Source: Gymnogyps californianus (taxonomy: Eukaryota; Chordata; Aves; Accipitriformes; Cathartidae). From it: 64,000 bases of DNA. The translations under genes and the position numbers were made by a program. Under the pieces are notes generated by a model. The model was given only the letters and a program-made list of their open reading frames with translations, made no database searches and was not told the DNA's origin. The stretch covers positions 18,976,937 through 19,040,936 of the forward strand of contig NC_059475.1 in assembly GCF_018139145.2 (NCBI RefSeq). Direction: 5' to 3'. Positions 11,501 to 24,200 of the stretch are shown here, one piece after another; the stretch's first letter is position 1; each line of letters begins with the position of its first letter.

Positions 11501-14500
11501 GGACGTGCAGCGCAGAAACCAGTAAACAGAACTGCTACAGCAGTATGCTATTCTCTGATCATCCACTCCTGTACGTGCAACAACACAGACCCATCCTCTG
11601 AACGTCCCTACCTGCAGGTTTCTTCCTCCAGCTCCTCAGGGCTGCATCCACCCTTTAATTCAAAAAAATTACAGGCAAAGTGGGAAAACAATACATCAAG
11701 TTGGACAGTTTATTCACAAAGGAAACATGTCTTCAGCTGTATACCCAAATGGAGCTACGGCCTTTACATTCACACAAATGAAAGAAATCGATTTCTGCCC
11801 TTCCATGTTCCTCCCCCTTTTGTGTTCAGTCTCTAGAAAGAGTATAGTAATGATTTTATTTGCAGAAGTCTAAAGGAGGGAAGTAAAGGGACATAAACAT
11901 TTTTAAAGGAACACAATCACATTAAAAATCTCACTGCTGTTTAAAAATATCTTACACAGTATTGCTTGAAGTAATACCCCAGCCTCCAATATCCAAAAGA
12001 TACAGGGCAAGTGTGAGGGTGAAAGAAAATAGTCTCTTTTTTCCCCTCATTTATTTTCCCTTCACTGTTAGAGGGTCCTATAAGTTCTCCTGGTAGTGTA
12101 TATTCTTCCCATGTTTCTCTTTATTCATGGGAGCCTACACAAGTACCTTAAACTAGACTTCCATTGAAATGTTCAGTTAGGCAAGATAAATCCCACTCTA
12201 GAATGAATAAAGTGATTTAAGTGTCCAAGTAAAATTACACAACCTGATAAGATACTGAATACTTGCACCAAATTGCTCACAATCCACAGACAAAGCAATG
12301 ATTCTTGACGTGCAAACACAACAAGCAAATTCATACTGAATATTGTTTGGCTGCCCACTGACAACTAATTAACAGAAATACCTATAACCCCAGAGCACAG
12401 ACATGGCCATATTTAAAACCTACATAAATATATTCTTAGTCAGTGAACAAAGATCTCAAATCCAGTAGGATGTGTAAGCCTGAAGTCATACAAGGCACCT
12501 CTTCTTGGAAACAGAACAAGTTTTCTAATTTGAAGAAGAAGTGGTTAAGCAAACCACTACAGAGAAAAACCATATATTTATATGGGATCTATCTGAGCAA
12601 ATCCCAAAGCACTTTTCAAAAGGTGAATATTAGACTATTTTTTTCTATCATTGAAATGCAGTGTCTTTTATGGTGAAATGTGACAGCTAGTTACTAAAAT
12701 GGGGCAATAGTACAAAACTGCTTAAGACACAGAGTGAAAGGCGTGGTATTTACGTAGAAGGGGAGAAGAAATTAACAGAGAGAAAAACATGATTTCCCAG
12801 CCTGGAATTCTGCCCAGAAAACTGGGTCTAAAATCTCTTTTTTCATTAAATGAGTCGATGGGCTCTTTAATAACTCCAAGTGGGTGAGAAATCATCTCCA
12901 GGTACACAAAAACTCAGTGGTAAATGTGCTATTTAAAAAAAAAAAACAAACAAAACAACAAAATCAAACAAAAAGAACACAACAGACACTGTACATAAAG
13001 CAGACATGCACTGTCTGAAGAAGAAAAAGAGCATAAGAATATATTACATTGTTTCTAAAAATGTCTTCTGGACACATACAGAAAAGCTCTTTTCCCAAAA
13101 GGTCACCTGCATTCTGCACTCAAACAGCAAAGCCCACAAAATACAGGAAACATTATGTTTTTAATAATGTAGAAGGTCACCATATAATAGGTCAACAATC
13201 CATTAAGTCTCCTGTGACAGTCTATTGTTCCAGTACCTTATGAACGGAGGTAGTAGTTGGCTGAAACAGTGTAATAGGGTATGATATTGATCTTATACTG
13301 TTCTTCTAATAAATATGGACTCCTCCCCGCCATTGCTAGGGCAACGGAGTGCCTTACAATCTTTAGTACAATTATGCTCATAATAAACATGAAATAATAT
13401 TTGCTCACTCTTTCACAGATGAGGAACGAGGTGTTTTAGGCAGCTGACTCTCACTGTTTTCCATGGGCGACATACTTAAATGTCTTTCAAGGTCTGAGAT
13501 TTTGTGAATGAGAGGAAAAAGAAAAAGAAAAAAAAAATAAATCACAAAATGGATCTGCTGGAGACCAGGGAGCGCACATCCCATCTATTGGTGCAGCTCT
13601 CACTTGCTTCCTACCAGCCAGTGCAGCCTGCGAATGAAGTACATACGCTATCTCCTTCTCCGTAACCATAGATCCAAGGAGCAAAAGGATGACCACTGAC
13701 GAAATGAAAAGTAAGTTCAAAGACCTCTCTGGAATCCTGCATTGTGGGTAATCTTTTTCAGAAGCACAAGTCATGAAGGAAGGAGTCCTATGAAATCTAG
13801 TCTTAGGGTGGCTTTACCTCATGTGACATGGTATACAAAGGGAAAAAGAGGGAGGTATAAATTATTCACCATGGAAGAGAACCAAGCTAGATGTTGTCTG
13901 TGTGTCTAGGAAGAACTTAATCCTAATGGTAATTCTGTGAAAGAATCTAGATCCCCTGTATGAATAAAGAGGCCATGCACAGGGCTTGTCTTGATTTAGA
14001 AAAACCACTTTGGTCTTGCCCTGTTTGTGAGTGCTGACCAGCTTCTGTTCTGAGATGAAAAGGCGCAGCTCCTTAAAACAGCAGCCTAAAAAATGAAGTA
14101 CAGCTCTAATGCGAGCTATGAGACTTTGTATTCCTGTCTAACATCTTCCCTCTATCACAGAGAGGGAAAACACAGTCTCACGGTGGGGTACTACTGCTCT
14201 CAGAAGCACAGGTATACATTATAAATGACTGATTTAAGGAGTCTCAGCAGAGGATGTCCTCTACAACAAAATCACTAGGTAATCTATTACACTATCTATT
14301 AACATTTCCACTGTTTCCCACTTCAAAGCTTGTAAAACAACCATAAATATTGAGTAAAAATATTAATATCTTTTTAAAACAGCCTGAAAAAGGCTTTGAT
14401 TTGATAGGATGCAAGAGGAATGATTAAGCTTTAACTCTTGACTACTATTTTTAAATGATGTTTAAAAAAGACTGAGTTGAAAGACGAAAACTACTCATCT

Positions 14501-14599
14501 AGAGGTCCATTTTCTAAGCTACAATACTCGGTGCTGGCCAGCATATCCCATTGCTTTAACGAAATGTCCCAGCCTTTCCCTCGTCTAAAACTTAAGTTT
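11501..14599. other. non-coding stretch with one X-box-like site
   Basis: No gene recognised. An RFX X-box-like sequence, GTTGCCCTAGCAAT on the - strand, sits at 13332-13345. An A-rich run with CAAA repeats lies at 12935-12980 and a GAAAAA purine tract at 13508-13540. A 95-codon - strand frame at 13487-13774 has a hydrophobic patch but no other coding sign. Confidence 0.6.
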
Positions 14600-14830
14600 C
14601 TGATGTAGATTTGGCAATGCTCATTTCAGGCACTTGCACATTATGATCAAGTTATGTCATGTTATTATCAGTTTATGTCAGGCTGACATGTAAATATCCT
14701 GACTGTTTCTGCTTACTAGCTTGCTGGTAAACAAATCTGATTTTTTTTTTTCCACTTTACAGTCAAGCTTTAGTTATGGGGAATTATCGGCATGTCAGCT
14801 CTATATAGGCCAAGGGGAACACCTTTAACA
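14600..14830. promoter_or_regulatory. candidate conserved noncoding element 2
   Basis: A non-repetitive block with clustered half-site words: GTTATGTCATGTTATTATCA, GTTTATGTCAGGCTGACATG (an inverted TGTCAG/CTGACA), TGGTAAACAAATC (forkhead-like) and CTCTATATAGG. It has neither coding potential nor transposon signature. Listed as a weak regulatory candidate from texture only. Confidence 0.22.
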
Positions 14831-15085
14831 TCATCTGCCCAGGTTACTTTTAATTTTTTTTTTAGTTAGTTTGAAATTTACAGAAACATGGTTGATGGAT
14901 TTTTTTACCCTACTTTACTGGAAATAGTTTCACAGTTCTGTCAATGGTCTCAGGAACCACATTACATGATCTAACATGGTCCCTTTCTAGCATTACCTTG
15001 CCTTCTTGTTTGCTTCATGTGGAAATGAAGCCAGCTACAGATTCAGATGCTCCAATCGGGTATGACCAAGCAGACAGCGTTTTAG

Positions 15086-15143
15086 ATGTCTAGAAAATAA
15101 TCCATGTCTAGAAAATAATCTTTCCATGTCTAGAAAATAATCC
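15086..15143 (+). repeat. 18-bp tandem repeat, three copies
   Basis: The unit ATGTCTAGAAAATAATCC occurs at 15086-15103, 15104-15125 (interrupted by four extra bases near its end) and 15126-15143. Two copies are identical and the middle one is almost so. A local slippage or short duplication event. Confidence 0.95.
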
Positions 15144-16744
15144 TGTGGCAAAGCTATTTCACACCTTCAGTGAGCTCTTTTGATTTGCTTCTCACATGGT
15201 ATGTTCTCCTTGCCCTGTTAATTGACTGTGCTCAGGCAGTGCTCACACAGCATAATATGGCTGACACACTGCAGTTCTTGATTACAACTTTTAGTATCTG
15301 CATGATCCATCTGGAACGAGAACTTCAAACCTCCTCAGGGCACTTCAGACTCTCCAGAGAACCTTGTAAAGACAGTGGTCAGCATTGTAAGGAAGGAGTG
15401 GCTTGAGTTATGATCATACTTGCCTTCTGCAAGTGTGTCTTTCCTTCCCCGCCCCCCCTCCAGCTGCATCTTTAGTCATCTAGATTGACATATTCTTCCT
15501 CAATGATATCTTATTCAAGCCATGCAATAACTACTGTTCCACAAATACCTGACGTCTAGCAATAGTTAATCCATGCCTTCTTGTCAAGCCTCTGCCTATT
15601 CTGCATCTTTCGTCTCCTTTCCTCACTCTTCCTTTCTTCCATTCCATCTTGTATAGCACAGCTTGTTAACAGTACAGCTAGTTATCACATGCTGGGTTCT
15701 CCTCCCTTCTCTGGTCTCTTAATAAGCATCTCAAAATGTAACCAGCCTAGCAAAGACTTCTAACTTCAGTAACTGCAAACACTGAGGTTGCTTACGTATG
15801 TCTGTTGCCTCAACTCGTATCTTTAGTCTGTCATCTCCTCACAGCCTTTGTCCATCACATTCAACCTACCACCTCTTTACACAGCTAATAACACTACACA
15901 CAAGCAACAGCACTGCTCTCTTTATTCTCATTTTCAATTCACAAACATGCAAGATGTATAGTCTGGTGTACTGCAGGATTAGTCAAGTCTTCCTGGTCAC
16001 AAGAGTGTTCTGATTACAGATTATACAAACTGGGCACCTGTCAAATTTCTACAGCCATCAGATTAAGACTTTCTCTTGTTTTTCAAAAAGCAAAGAAGAT
16101 TTTTCAGATGACAAACTTTATATAATTATATTGTAAGTCAAGGTATTTTAGGTCTTTTCCTCTAGTAGATACTATACTGAGCATTATTTGGTGGCTTTGT
16201 CTACTGGGATCCCTACTCTTGCTGATTTCACACTGTTTTTTTGGCATAGAAATCGAGCTATAGGCATTGGTCCATATTTCCTGCTCTCTCTGAGAACGGT
16301 TTGTGTTTTTCCATCTGCTCGTCTGACTGGATGGATGTCTAGGAATAGTAGTGGTTCCGACTCCTTTGCCCACATCCTACATATTTTAAGGTTTCACTGG
16401 GGAGAAATGATGCCATTTTGCACGACTTGTTTCACAAAGAGCTACGGCAAGGATAGGGTCAAAAATGGCAAGGCAGCAGCTGGCTAGTCTCTTCAGGAGT
16501 TTGGCTGTACTATCCCCTCCCTCTTCTCAGAAAGTGCTGAATGTAGATTTTTACTTCCACAGGGGACGACCTGATAATCCCCTGGTGGGTGATACCATCT
16601 GTCTGTTCAGGAACACATCCTTACATCAGAGATACGAAGAATGGTATGATACACAATGAGTTCTGGGCTCCACAGAGCCCTCACCACTGGGCATCCACCC
16701 CATGGGGAGTGGTCACGCTTATAGTCACTGCCTTATCTTCTGGT

Positions 16745-16865
16745 GGTACAACAATTTAAAGGATTTGAGTCTGTTCCCATCCACTGAAGTCAATGGGGTG
16801 GTAGTGATCTACACCAATTGAAGTACGGGCTAACTAATTTCTAGACTGATGCAGAATTGGACCCC
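16745..16865. mobile_element. old amniote repeat (TGAAGTCAATGG family)
   Basis: Contains CCACTGAAGTCAATGGGGTG followed by ATCTACACCAATTGAAGTAC and GCAGAATTGGACCCC. These resemble the amniote repeat with a CCACTGAAGTCAATGGGA core and a terminal GGATCAGGCCC or GAATTTGGCCC box. No target duplication is visible, and the copy is old. Confidence 0.45.
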
Positions 16866-17439
16866 AAAGAGCAAGTTCTTGAGGGATCTTTTTAGAGAAG
16901 TGCCATTCTAATATAGTTCATGGAATGAGGAGCTGGAGCTTGGAAGAGAAGCCCAGACAAAAGGTGAGGGCAAGGAGGGGGAAAGGAGGTTAACATTCTG
17001 CAATGGCAGCTACTAAATCTTACTTTCCCAATGGATGTTTTCAAGTGTATGTTTAATTACATGCCTCTGGCTAAAGCACTTACTACTTTACTCCATTAGG
17101 ACTCCTGGTATACACCATTACGTTATATGGAAAGATGAAACAGGCAGAATTCAAAACTAATGGAATAAATCATTCCTGTCCTCCTACCTTTCCTCCCATC
17201 TACAACATAGTCCCGTTCTACCTGACAACATAGTTCTTGTTTTTCTGTTGCAGTCAGTACATTGCATGTCACCCTTAGGACATTTGCAGTAACTTCTGGA
17301 GAGGAGAAATAAACTTTTCTTTGCCACGGAGCACAGAGATAAAATGTTGTTTAGCTCACCCATGGGGAAAAGTAATCAATAAATATATTACGACAAAAAT
17401 ATTCACAAAGGTCTAATCACTAGAACTTCCAAAGTACAA

Positions 17440-17870
17440 ACTGCAGGCAAGTTTGGACCAGTAAAGGCTTTTTACATAGCTGGCAAAAGAGCTGTTTAAT
17501 AGCGGCCATCCTTGACAGAATGAAATGAGAGTCAAATCTGCATCACTGGAGTCTCTTTGAGCAATGCCTCAATGAGGCAAGCGGATGGTTGCTCAAAGTG
17601 CTGGAGCTGTTAGCCAGATTACTATTTTGATTACTCTGCATTGCAATGAGAAGCTGTATCAGGGAGAGCAGGTCAGCAGGACCCTAGTAAGCTTCCATTT
17701 TCAAGGGCGACGGGAGAGGGAACACAGCCCGACTGTAAGGAATAGCTGCATCCAGCAGCGTTTCCAACTTCTTCAGAGTAACTACAGAGTTCAAATCAAG
17801 GCTTTTTGTTTTAGTGGTCTTTGATGACATTAAATGTGAACAAATGAACAAAGTAGCAAAAGCCTTTAAC
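17440..17870. promoter_or_regulatory. candidate conserved noncoding element 3 with nested palindrome
   Basis: A non-repetitive block with dense regulatory-like words, including GATTACTATTTTGATTACTC and TGCATTGCAATGAG. At its centre is a nested inverted repeat (17555-17598). The outer arms CTTTGAGCAA and TTGCTCAAAG are perfect over 10 bases. The inner arms TGCCTCA and TGAGGCA are perfect over 7 bases around a single A. No transposon signature is present. It is a possible enhancer or structured RNA segment, inferred from texture. Confidence 0.3.
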
Positions 17871-19479
17871 TTTTCTCATTGCTTATTCAAGGCCAAGATA
17901 AGTAGCTTTTCCAGCTCTTCTAAGATACACAACCTTAATTCTGCATTCCTTGTTTTCCTATTTGTTCTTTATTTTAATGTTTTAAAAGCAATTACTGATA
18001 TGCTCTTATAACTGGACAGCTACAATGGATGTGCCTTAAAAAAAGCGTCGAGGAATTGACTGAATGACCTTGAGATTTACCAGCCAGTGAATCCTCTCTT
18101 AATCAGACTCACATCCACTGTCCCACTGAAGGAAGTCCCAACACCACAGTGTGCTAATGTTTTCAAGAGGAAAAAAATAAAAATAAAAATCATATTTCTG
18201 CAAAAGTGGTAGGTTCACAGTCCAATGGTTAGCACATACCTGTTTAGGCTTCAAAGTATAGGAAAGGATAGGATTTTTCCTTCTACCTACTGAATTCCCA
18301 GAGGACTGATGCTCTTCTCCTCAGTGCTACAATAGGAGATGGAAATATGGTTTCCATCAGATCAGCAGATGGGGTCGACAGGACTACAAGGTCAGAAAAA
18401 AGGACCAATCTTTCTTGCTCTTAGCTGTTAGAAGCAGCAATTTAAACATGCACACTGTAACACTAGATGTATCCACAAAACTTAACAACAAAATTGCTTT
18501 ATTCGATCTAAAAAAAGTTTTTGCCTACTTTCTATGACTACTGCAAGTTCTACACCATCAACCATTTTTCTTCTTAGGGAGGTTGTTATGGGAGGTTTGA
18601 GTATTGGGACAAGTTCTCATGCTGCCATAATGCTGACCTGCAGACATTTTAGTGGAAGAATTACAGTGTTGCCACAACAAAGCTGTAATCCTAGCAGTCC
18701 CAAGGTATATTTATGATATGGAAAAAATAACATGTAGATAAAATCTTGTTACTGGCTATTAACAATTACTACCACTATTTTCTTATTTAAACATTCAGAG
18801 CAAAGACATCAGCTATTATTTATAAAGTAATAAGGTGGCAGTCCAAAGTTACTCCTCTCTTGCCCTTCTCTCCACTGAAATTACTGTACATAAAGCACAG
18901 ATATTAATAGTACTTGTAATTATACAGCTCTAAATACATATGCAGCTGAGGATCCAATTCTGAAAGATGCTTTGCACTATCAAACCTCATCTAAACCTAC
19001 ACGAGCTGCAAGCAAGTGGGCTTCTGCATCTCGCAGGACAGGAATCTGAAAAAGCAAAAGTTTCATAAACTGCTCCAAAAAGGAGCTATTTGTTTATTTA
19101 TCTGTTCACTTTTTGGACAAATACTGTTGTTCAACACTTCCATTTTTTTGCAAATAAATTTACTATAACCCTCCTCCTTGAAACAAACGTCTTCTAATTA
19201 CACACATGATGCATGAGCAGAAAAGGCAAGTGGAGAAGAGAGAAAAGATGCAATAACTTTTCACACTGCTAAGGTCATGGCAACCTTTAATGCTCCTCTA
19301 AGGAAAGAAGCGGCATCCTTTCTTCAAGAGCCTTACATATACCACAAGGCTCTATTTGCAGTTAACTTTGTGAAAGCCTTCTGTCACCCAACACTAGTCA
19401 CTATAGTGCAGTACTCGTGCAGCACAGGATTTGCACAAGAGAAGCGAACAGAGTGAAGGAGTGGCAACGTGGAACAAAC
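17871..19479. other. non-coding stretch, no gene seen
   Basis: AT-rich, with no recognisable gene, RNA or repeat. An AAAAATAAAAATAAAAAT-type run lies at about 18172-18190. Confidence 0.6.
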
Positions 19480-20060
19480 ATACAACGCATTTTCAAAATG
19501 TGTTCAGTAGCAACGATCTTCACTGATACTAGCTCCAGCTCAAAGTCTGGAAAGTCGCAGCCCCTGCTGCTATGATCAGTGCTTGGTTGTCTGCCTGTAT
19601 GAAAATGAAGCCAGGGCTTGATGCTGCAGACCCACGGGAAGCTAAGTGCTACCGTAAAATTGCTTTGCAATGCACGTGTCCTGTTCAAAGCCAACTCTGC
19701 TCCCTGCACCTTGAGCATCAGAAGGGATTTAATTTCCCTGCAAGGGCCCATGAGAAATGAACAATACAATGTGCGCAGTGGGCATAATCCTTGACTCTTG
19801 TTGACGCCACACAGAAATCCATTCTGTCTTCTTCTAATCCTTGCACACAGCCGAAGCTTGCATGATGAAGCTGAAGGGACAGGAGCTATTTATAGCCTTT
19901 AATTTCATCCTGCATCAGTGGATTTTCAGGCAAAGGAAACAGAGCTTTTAGCTTGTTTCCCTTTTTAACCTGTTCAGTGCTCACAGCTTGGAGAAGTCAA
20001 AACGGTTTTATTTCAGAGTCATTTAGTGATTTCAAGGAAATAAATATCCAAAAATAGGTC
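19480..20060. promoter_or_regulatory. candidate conserved noncoding element 4
   Basis: A relatively GC-rich, non-repetitive block containing TTGCTTTGCAATGCACGTG, AGCTATTTATAGCC (an inverted GGCTATAAATAGCT, MEF2/TATA-like, 19887-19900), TTTAATTTCATCCTGCAT and CCAAAAATAGG (near-CArG). A 122-codon frame crosses part of it on the - strand (19401-19769) but has no coding-like residue pattern. Regulatory nature is an inference from composition. Confidence 0.25.
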
Positions 20061-20989
20061 GAAAATGCTAACGGTTTGAACCCACTATTTACTCACAGGA
20101 CAGGAGTAATGCAGGGTTTCCCACTGCTGCCCCTACAGTTCTTCAGGTGCAGCGCAACAAGGGAATACACAAAGTAATGTAGATAATCACAGTTTCAAGG
20201 GCTACGCAGGCAAGCTGCAAATGGAAGGGCGTACCTATACCCTCTGCCCTGCTTGGTCCTCAATTCCCATTTTCCAGTTTGTTTTCCATTTTGCTCCTTG
20301 CAGCTGTAAAGTCAGTGTTTCTCTCCTGCTCCACTGGCCCCCTTTTTAATGTGGTCACACCATTACAGCAGATGAGTTTCATGCAGGTACACAAAGCAGA
20401 CAGAGAGCTGCCTGCATGAGATAACAGACCTCCAGGGAGACTGGAGCCTCTTAAGCCCCCTAATCCACAAGACACGTAACACTAGCCTCTTGCAAACAGA
20501 CCTGAGTGAACAACTTGGAACAGCTAAGACATTTCACGAAGTTCACACTTCTTGTCTGCATCCTGTAATTTTTACAAGCTTATTGCCTATTCAGTGGTTT
20601 TTCTCATTGTTTTTGTTTCCTGTGATTTGACATTCCAAATCTAGGATGTGATCTGTTTTGCTTTGCTAGGCATGACTGAATCAGACACAAGGAATCATTT
20701 TTTTCTTCCCATGTGCACAGAAATAAATTTTGTGAATGTATTTCTGCTAAAAGCTGTTGCTGAACATGAATTTGTCTCGTCTTTGTCTACAAGCACCCGT
20801 TCCAGTATAACTCAATAGCCTAATGTGCGTTTGTAAAGCATATGCAAAAAAAACTTTAAAAGGCAAGAACAAATTCTAATAAACTTTTATGAAAACATCA
20901 ATAATTTGAAACAAGTCAGCAAGAAACTAAAACAAACACCAGGGAGAAAATGAAAAAAGAAGAAATATAGGTAATAAAATCACATGGTT

Positions 20990-21240
20990 AAACTGATTAA
21001 CATGTCGTTGATTTAGCCGTGTAAGTTAACACTTTTATAAATAAGTAGCGTATCTATCCCAATGATCACTCTACATAGCCATCGCTGGTTGGCTACTTCC
21101 ATGCAATTGATCTGGAAACAGAGTTAGCACAGGGCTGACTGATAATTATCTGAGTTTAAGGAGTAGGCTTTCACATGTCTGAAAGCACAATGACAGTCAA
21201 ATGGTCTAGCTGAACTATTTATGTAGTGGATGGAAATCCC
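20990..21240. promoter_or_regulatory. candidate conserved noncoding element 5
   Basis: A non-repetitive block with GTTAAACTGATTAACATG, GCAATTGATCTGG, TGACTGATAATTATCTGAG (homeodomain plus GATA-type words) and CACATGTCTG (E-box). No coding potential. Weak candidate from texture only. Confidence 0.22.
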
Positions 21241-24200
21241 AAACTAGCACTGTGGTAATGCATGGGGGAAAAAAAAAAAATTAAAAAAATCAGTAACAGA
21301 AACCAAATCATGAGGCAAAGCCAGGCAGTACAAATCCTTTTAGGAGAAGACCAGCAGCACAACATCACAATGAGTGACATGCAGAAAGCCAAACAAACAG
21401 AAGTGGGAAACAGGTGTGCAGTAAACTAGTTGTACTTCTGCATTTCAGCTACAAGACCAGACTAGTGCTTTTCTAAAATCCCCCCAAAACCTGGAGACCA
21501 GTCTGTGGCACCTCACATCCTATACTGAAAAAATTTCAAAGCTTTGGTGTGTTTTTCTTTTTATTTTTTTCCAGCCAAGAGTGTGGGAGGTAATTTTAAT
21601 GTCTGAAAAATACCAATACATCCTTTCTTCTTTTCCTCCTTCTCCCTTTGTACTTCCTCTCTCCTTGATCTCCTCCTAATTTCTGAAGAGCCTCAGTAGG
21701 GGACATACTTTAATTTTAAAACTAAACTTACTAAGCCAAATGACTGAGGGTATAAACCACTGCAACTCCACTAAAGTCCACAAAACTTTTCCAATTTGTA
21801 TCAAAGTATGTTATTCCATTTTTTTTCTCCCTTTGGTAAGTTTTGAATCAAATCTCTTTTACTGAGGATTAAAATTCACCCTTATTTCCTACCCAAATGT
21901 TAATATTCACACTGGGTTAAGATTTTTTTAAATCAGTTTAAGAAAATTAAGCACCCTATGGCCATTGCCCTTCAATAAGAACTGATACCTTACTCCTTCA
22001 GGAGCTTAAAAAGTCCCATAGGAAGTCAAATCCTTTTCTCAATTACACTGGAAAAGAAGCAGAGTTATTCAGAGGGGTTCTGCAGATATGTCACAGATGC
22101 AGTGAGTTCAGATTTAATTTCTGGAGAGCGACATGTACAATATACCTTTCCTAACCTGCAACATTTGAGGAAGTATTGATCAGATTAAACTACTGGACTG
22201 GAAATAAGAGAGGATTTTGAAGTGAGATACATGCATACATACACATATAAATATAAAGCTATATAAAAATAAATCATCTTTACAGTTACAATACTATATT
22301 ACATAAATGGACAGCATTTCCCCAGCAAATAGCAACGTACCTCAATGTAGCTGTTCTGACGTTTAGTTAACTTGGACCATACAGTTTACATGAAAGAAAT
22401 CTTGTTGATCGCTCCTCTACCCCACCCAAATGTGGACTGCTGTGATTCCTACATATTCTTTACCATCTGGACCTCAAATAGATCATTTGTTTATACACCA
22501 AACAAACAAAGCAAGGAGCCCCATGAATCCATGGAAGAAAACTTGTTCTAACACAGAAGAAAGCCCAGAAGGATGAACCTGTTTGGGGAGAAGTTGGGAG
22601 TGAGATCAATAGAGATATATAGAGATAGATAGATAGATTCCATGACCAGACTTGCAAAAATAAATAAAAAAAAAAATTATATGAGCTTCTTGTCTGAGTT
22701 TGTTGTCAACTCTGCTGCGAAAGAGCCAATAAAATTTAGATAAAGGCTTAGGCTTTAATAAAGAATTTTCTCTCTCCTCCTCCACCTGCCCTATTAATCT
22801 AGCCTTTTCTCTGCTGCCAGATCTCCTAAGAGATCATAATCTTCCAGTTGCAACATCAGTGTCTGTTGCTGTGGGGAATGGTCGGCAATATCACTAATAC
22901 AGGATTATGGTCAGCACGTTGCTATGTGTGCCACAACAAGCACACAGATGTGGGGAATGATTCTGAGCTGCATCTAAATGCTTACTTCTATTCAAGCTCC
23001 CCACTGGAATAACAGACCACATAGGGCTGTGGAGCAGCTCTGCAGGGAGACAGTGCTTCCCTGCAGGACTAGCCATCCCACCAGCACCAATCCCACACAG
23101 GCAGCTGAAATCCTGCATGGTTTTTCCATCCAATCTCTTTTAAGAAGCAAGTCTGGGAAGCTGGGCTGGCTGTCCTTGTTGCAAGGCCTCCTGAGGGTCT
23201 GTTTCAAGTCTCTGCCTGGCCTCTCTTCACCATTATCCTTATTTTCCTATCCAATATCTCATACCTGAAAATAAATGGATTCCATGAAAGCCACTCCTTC
23301 CTTATTTATTTAACAGACTATGTCCATAGCTTTACTGACACATTTATAGAACAAGACATCAAGAGGGAACAGAACAGAGTAGTTTTCTCACAGAGAACAA
23401 GACCCACTGAGTTCAGTATCCAAAACTGAACAGTTTAGCCTGGCAGATCTAGCCTGAAGATTTTGCATAAAACCAGGGTAAACCTCAGCAACATCCAGAG
23501 TTTCTTCATCACACAAATGCTAAGTGAAACTCTGCCGGCATAACCCTTCCAAATGCATTGCGTCTCTGACATAAACACAGCATCTACATCTGAAACAGAA
23601 GCCACTTGAATTCAAACCTTCCTGCCACATAAAAAAAAACATACAAATGTGACAAGTTTCACTACGGGATCTCAGATTGTACGTACAATTGACAAAACAG
23701 GAAAAGCGCATTCCAGTTTTAGAAGTATAAATAGTGTGCCATGGATGCATTGGAAACTACCCCTAAAACTAAAATGCACTTTCAAAAATCATCTACTGTT
23801 CAACCTTGAATAGATCCAGTTATTGCCACTGCAATTCTCTCTCCACTTCCAGCAGAATTTTTTTTTAAAAGTAATTTTAGGCATACAAAAGGCATAACAA
23901 GAATCATCCCCAAAGAAATTTCCTGTTCTTGTCCACAGTCCTTCAAGGAATATTCTCCTTGCTAGGTATTCATTTATACAGTTGGTTATGAATGAGTAAT
24001 GATAGTAACACAAGATACATTTGGGACACTACGGACCAAATCTTTATTAAGTGGAGAAAGACAAGTAGGTAAAATAAAGAGCAAATTCCTGCACACTTCG
24101 CCGTTCAGAACGGCTTCACAATCTATGCTCCGAGATGCTGTCTTTTTGTCTGTTTCTGTAAACCTTTCCAACATAATGAATAATTAAAAGCAGCTAGATT

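Larger units (their letters stand above)
14831..17439. other. non-coding stretch with a small tandem repeat
   Basis: No gene recognised. The segment ACATGATCTAACATGGTCCC near 14963-14982 resembles the 3' end of a CR1 but is too short to call. Open frames at 16188-16659 overlap in two frames and lack convincing flanking splice sites. Old repeat sequence lies at 16745-16865. Confidence 0.6.

Noticed and set aside
14940..15000. Possible CR1 3' end (GATCTAACATGGTCCCTTTC)
   Set aside because: Too short and diverged, and the ATTCTATG terminus is missing.
22894..23268. Overlapping open frames in three frames
   Set aside because: Simultaneous openness in several frames reflects local GC content and lack of stop-forming words rather than coding.
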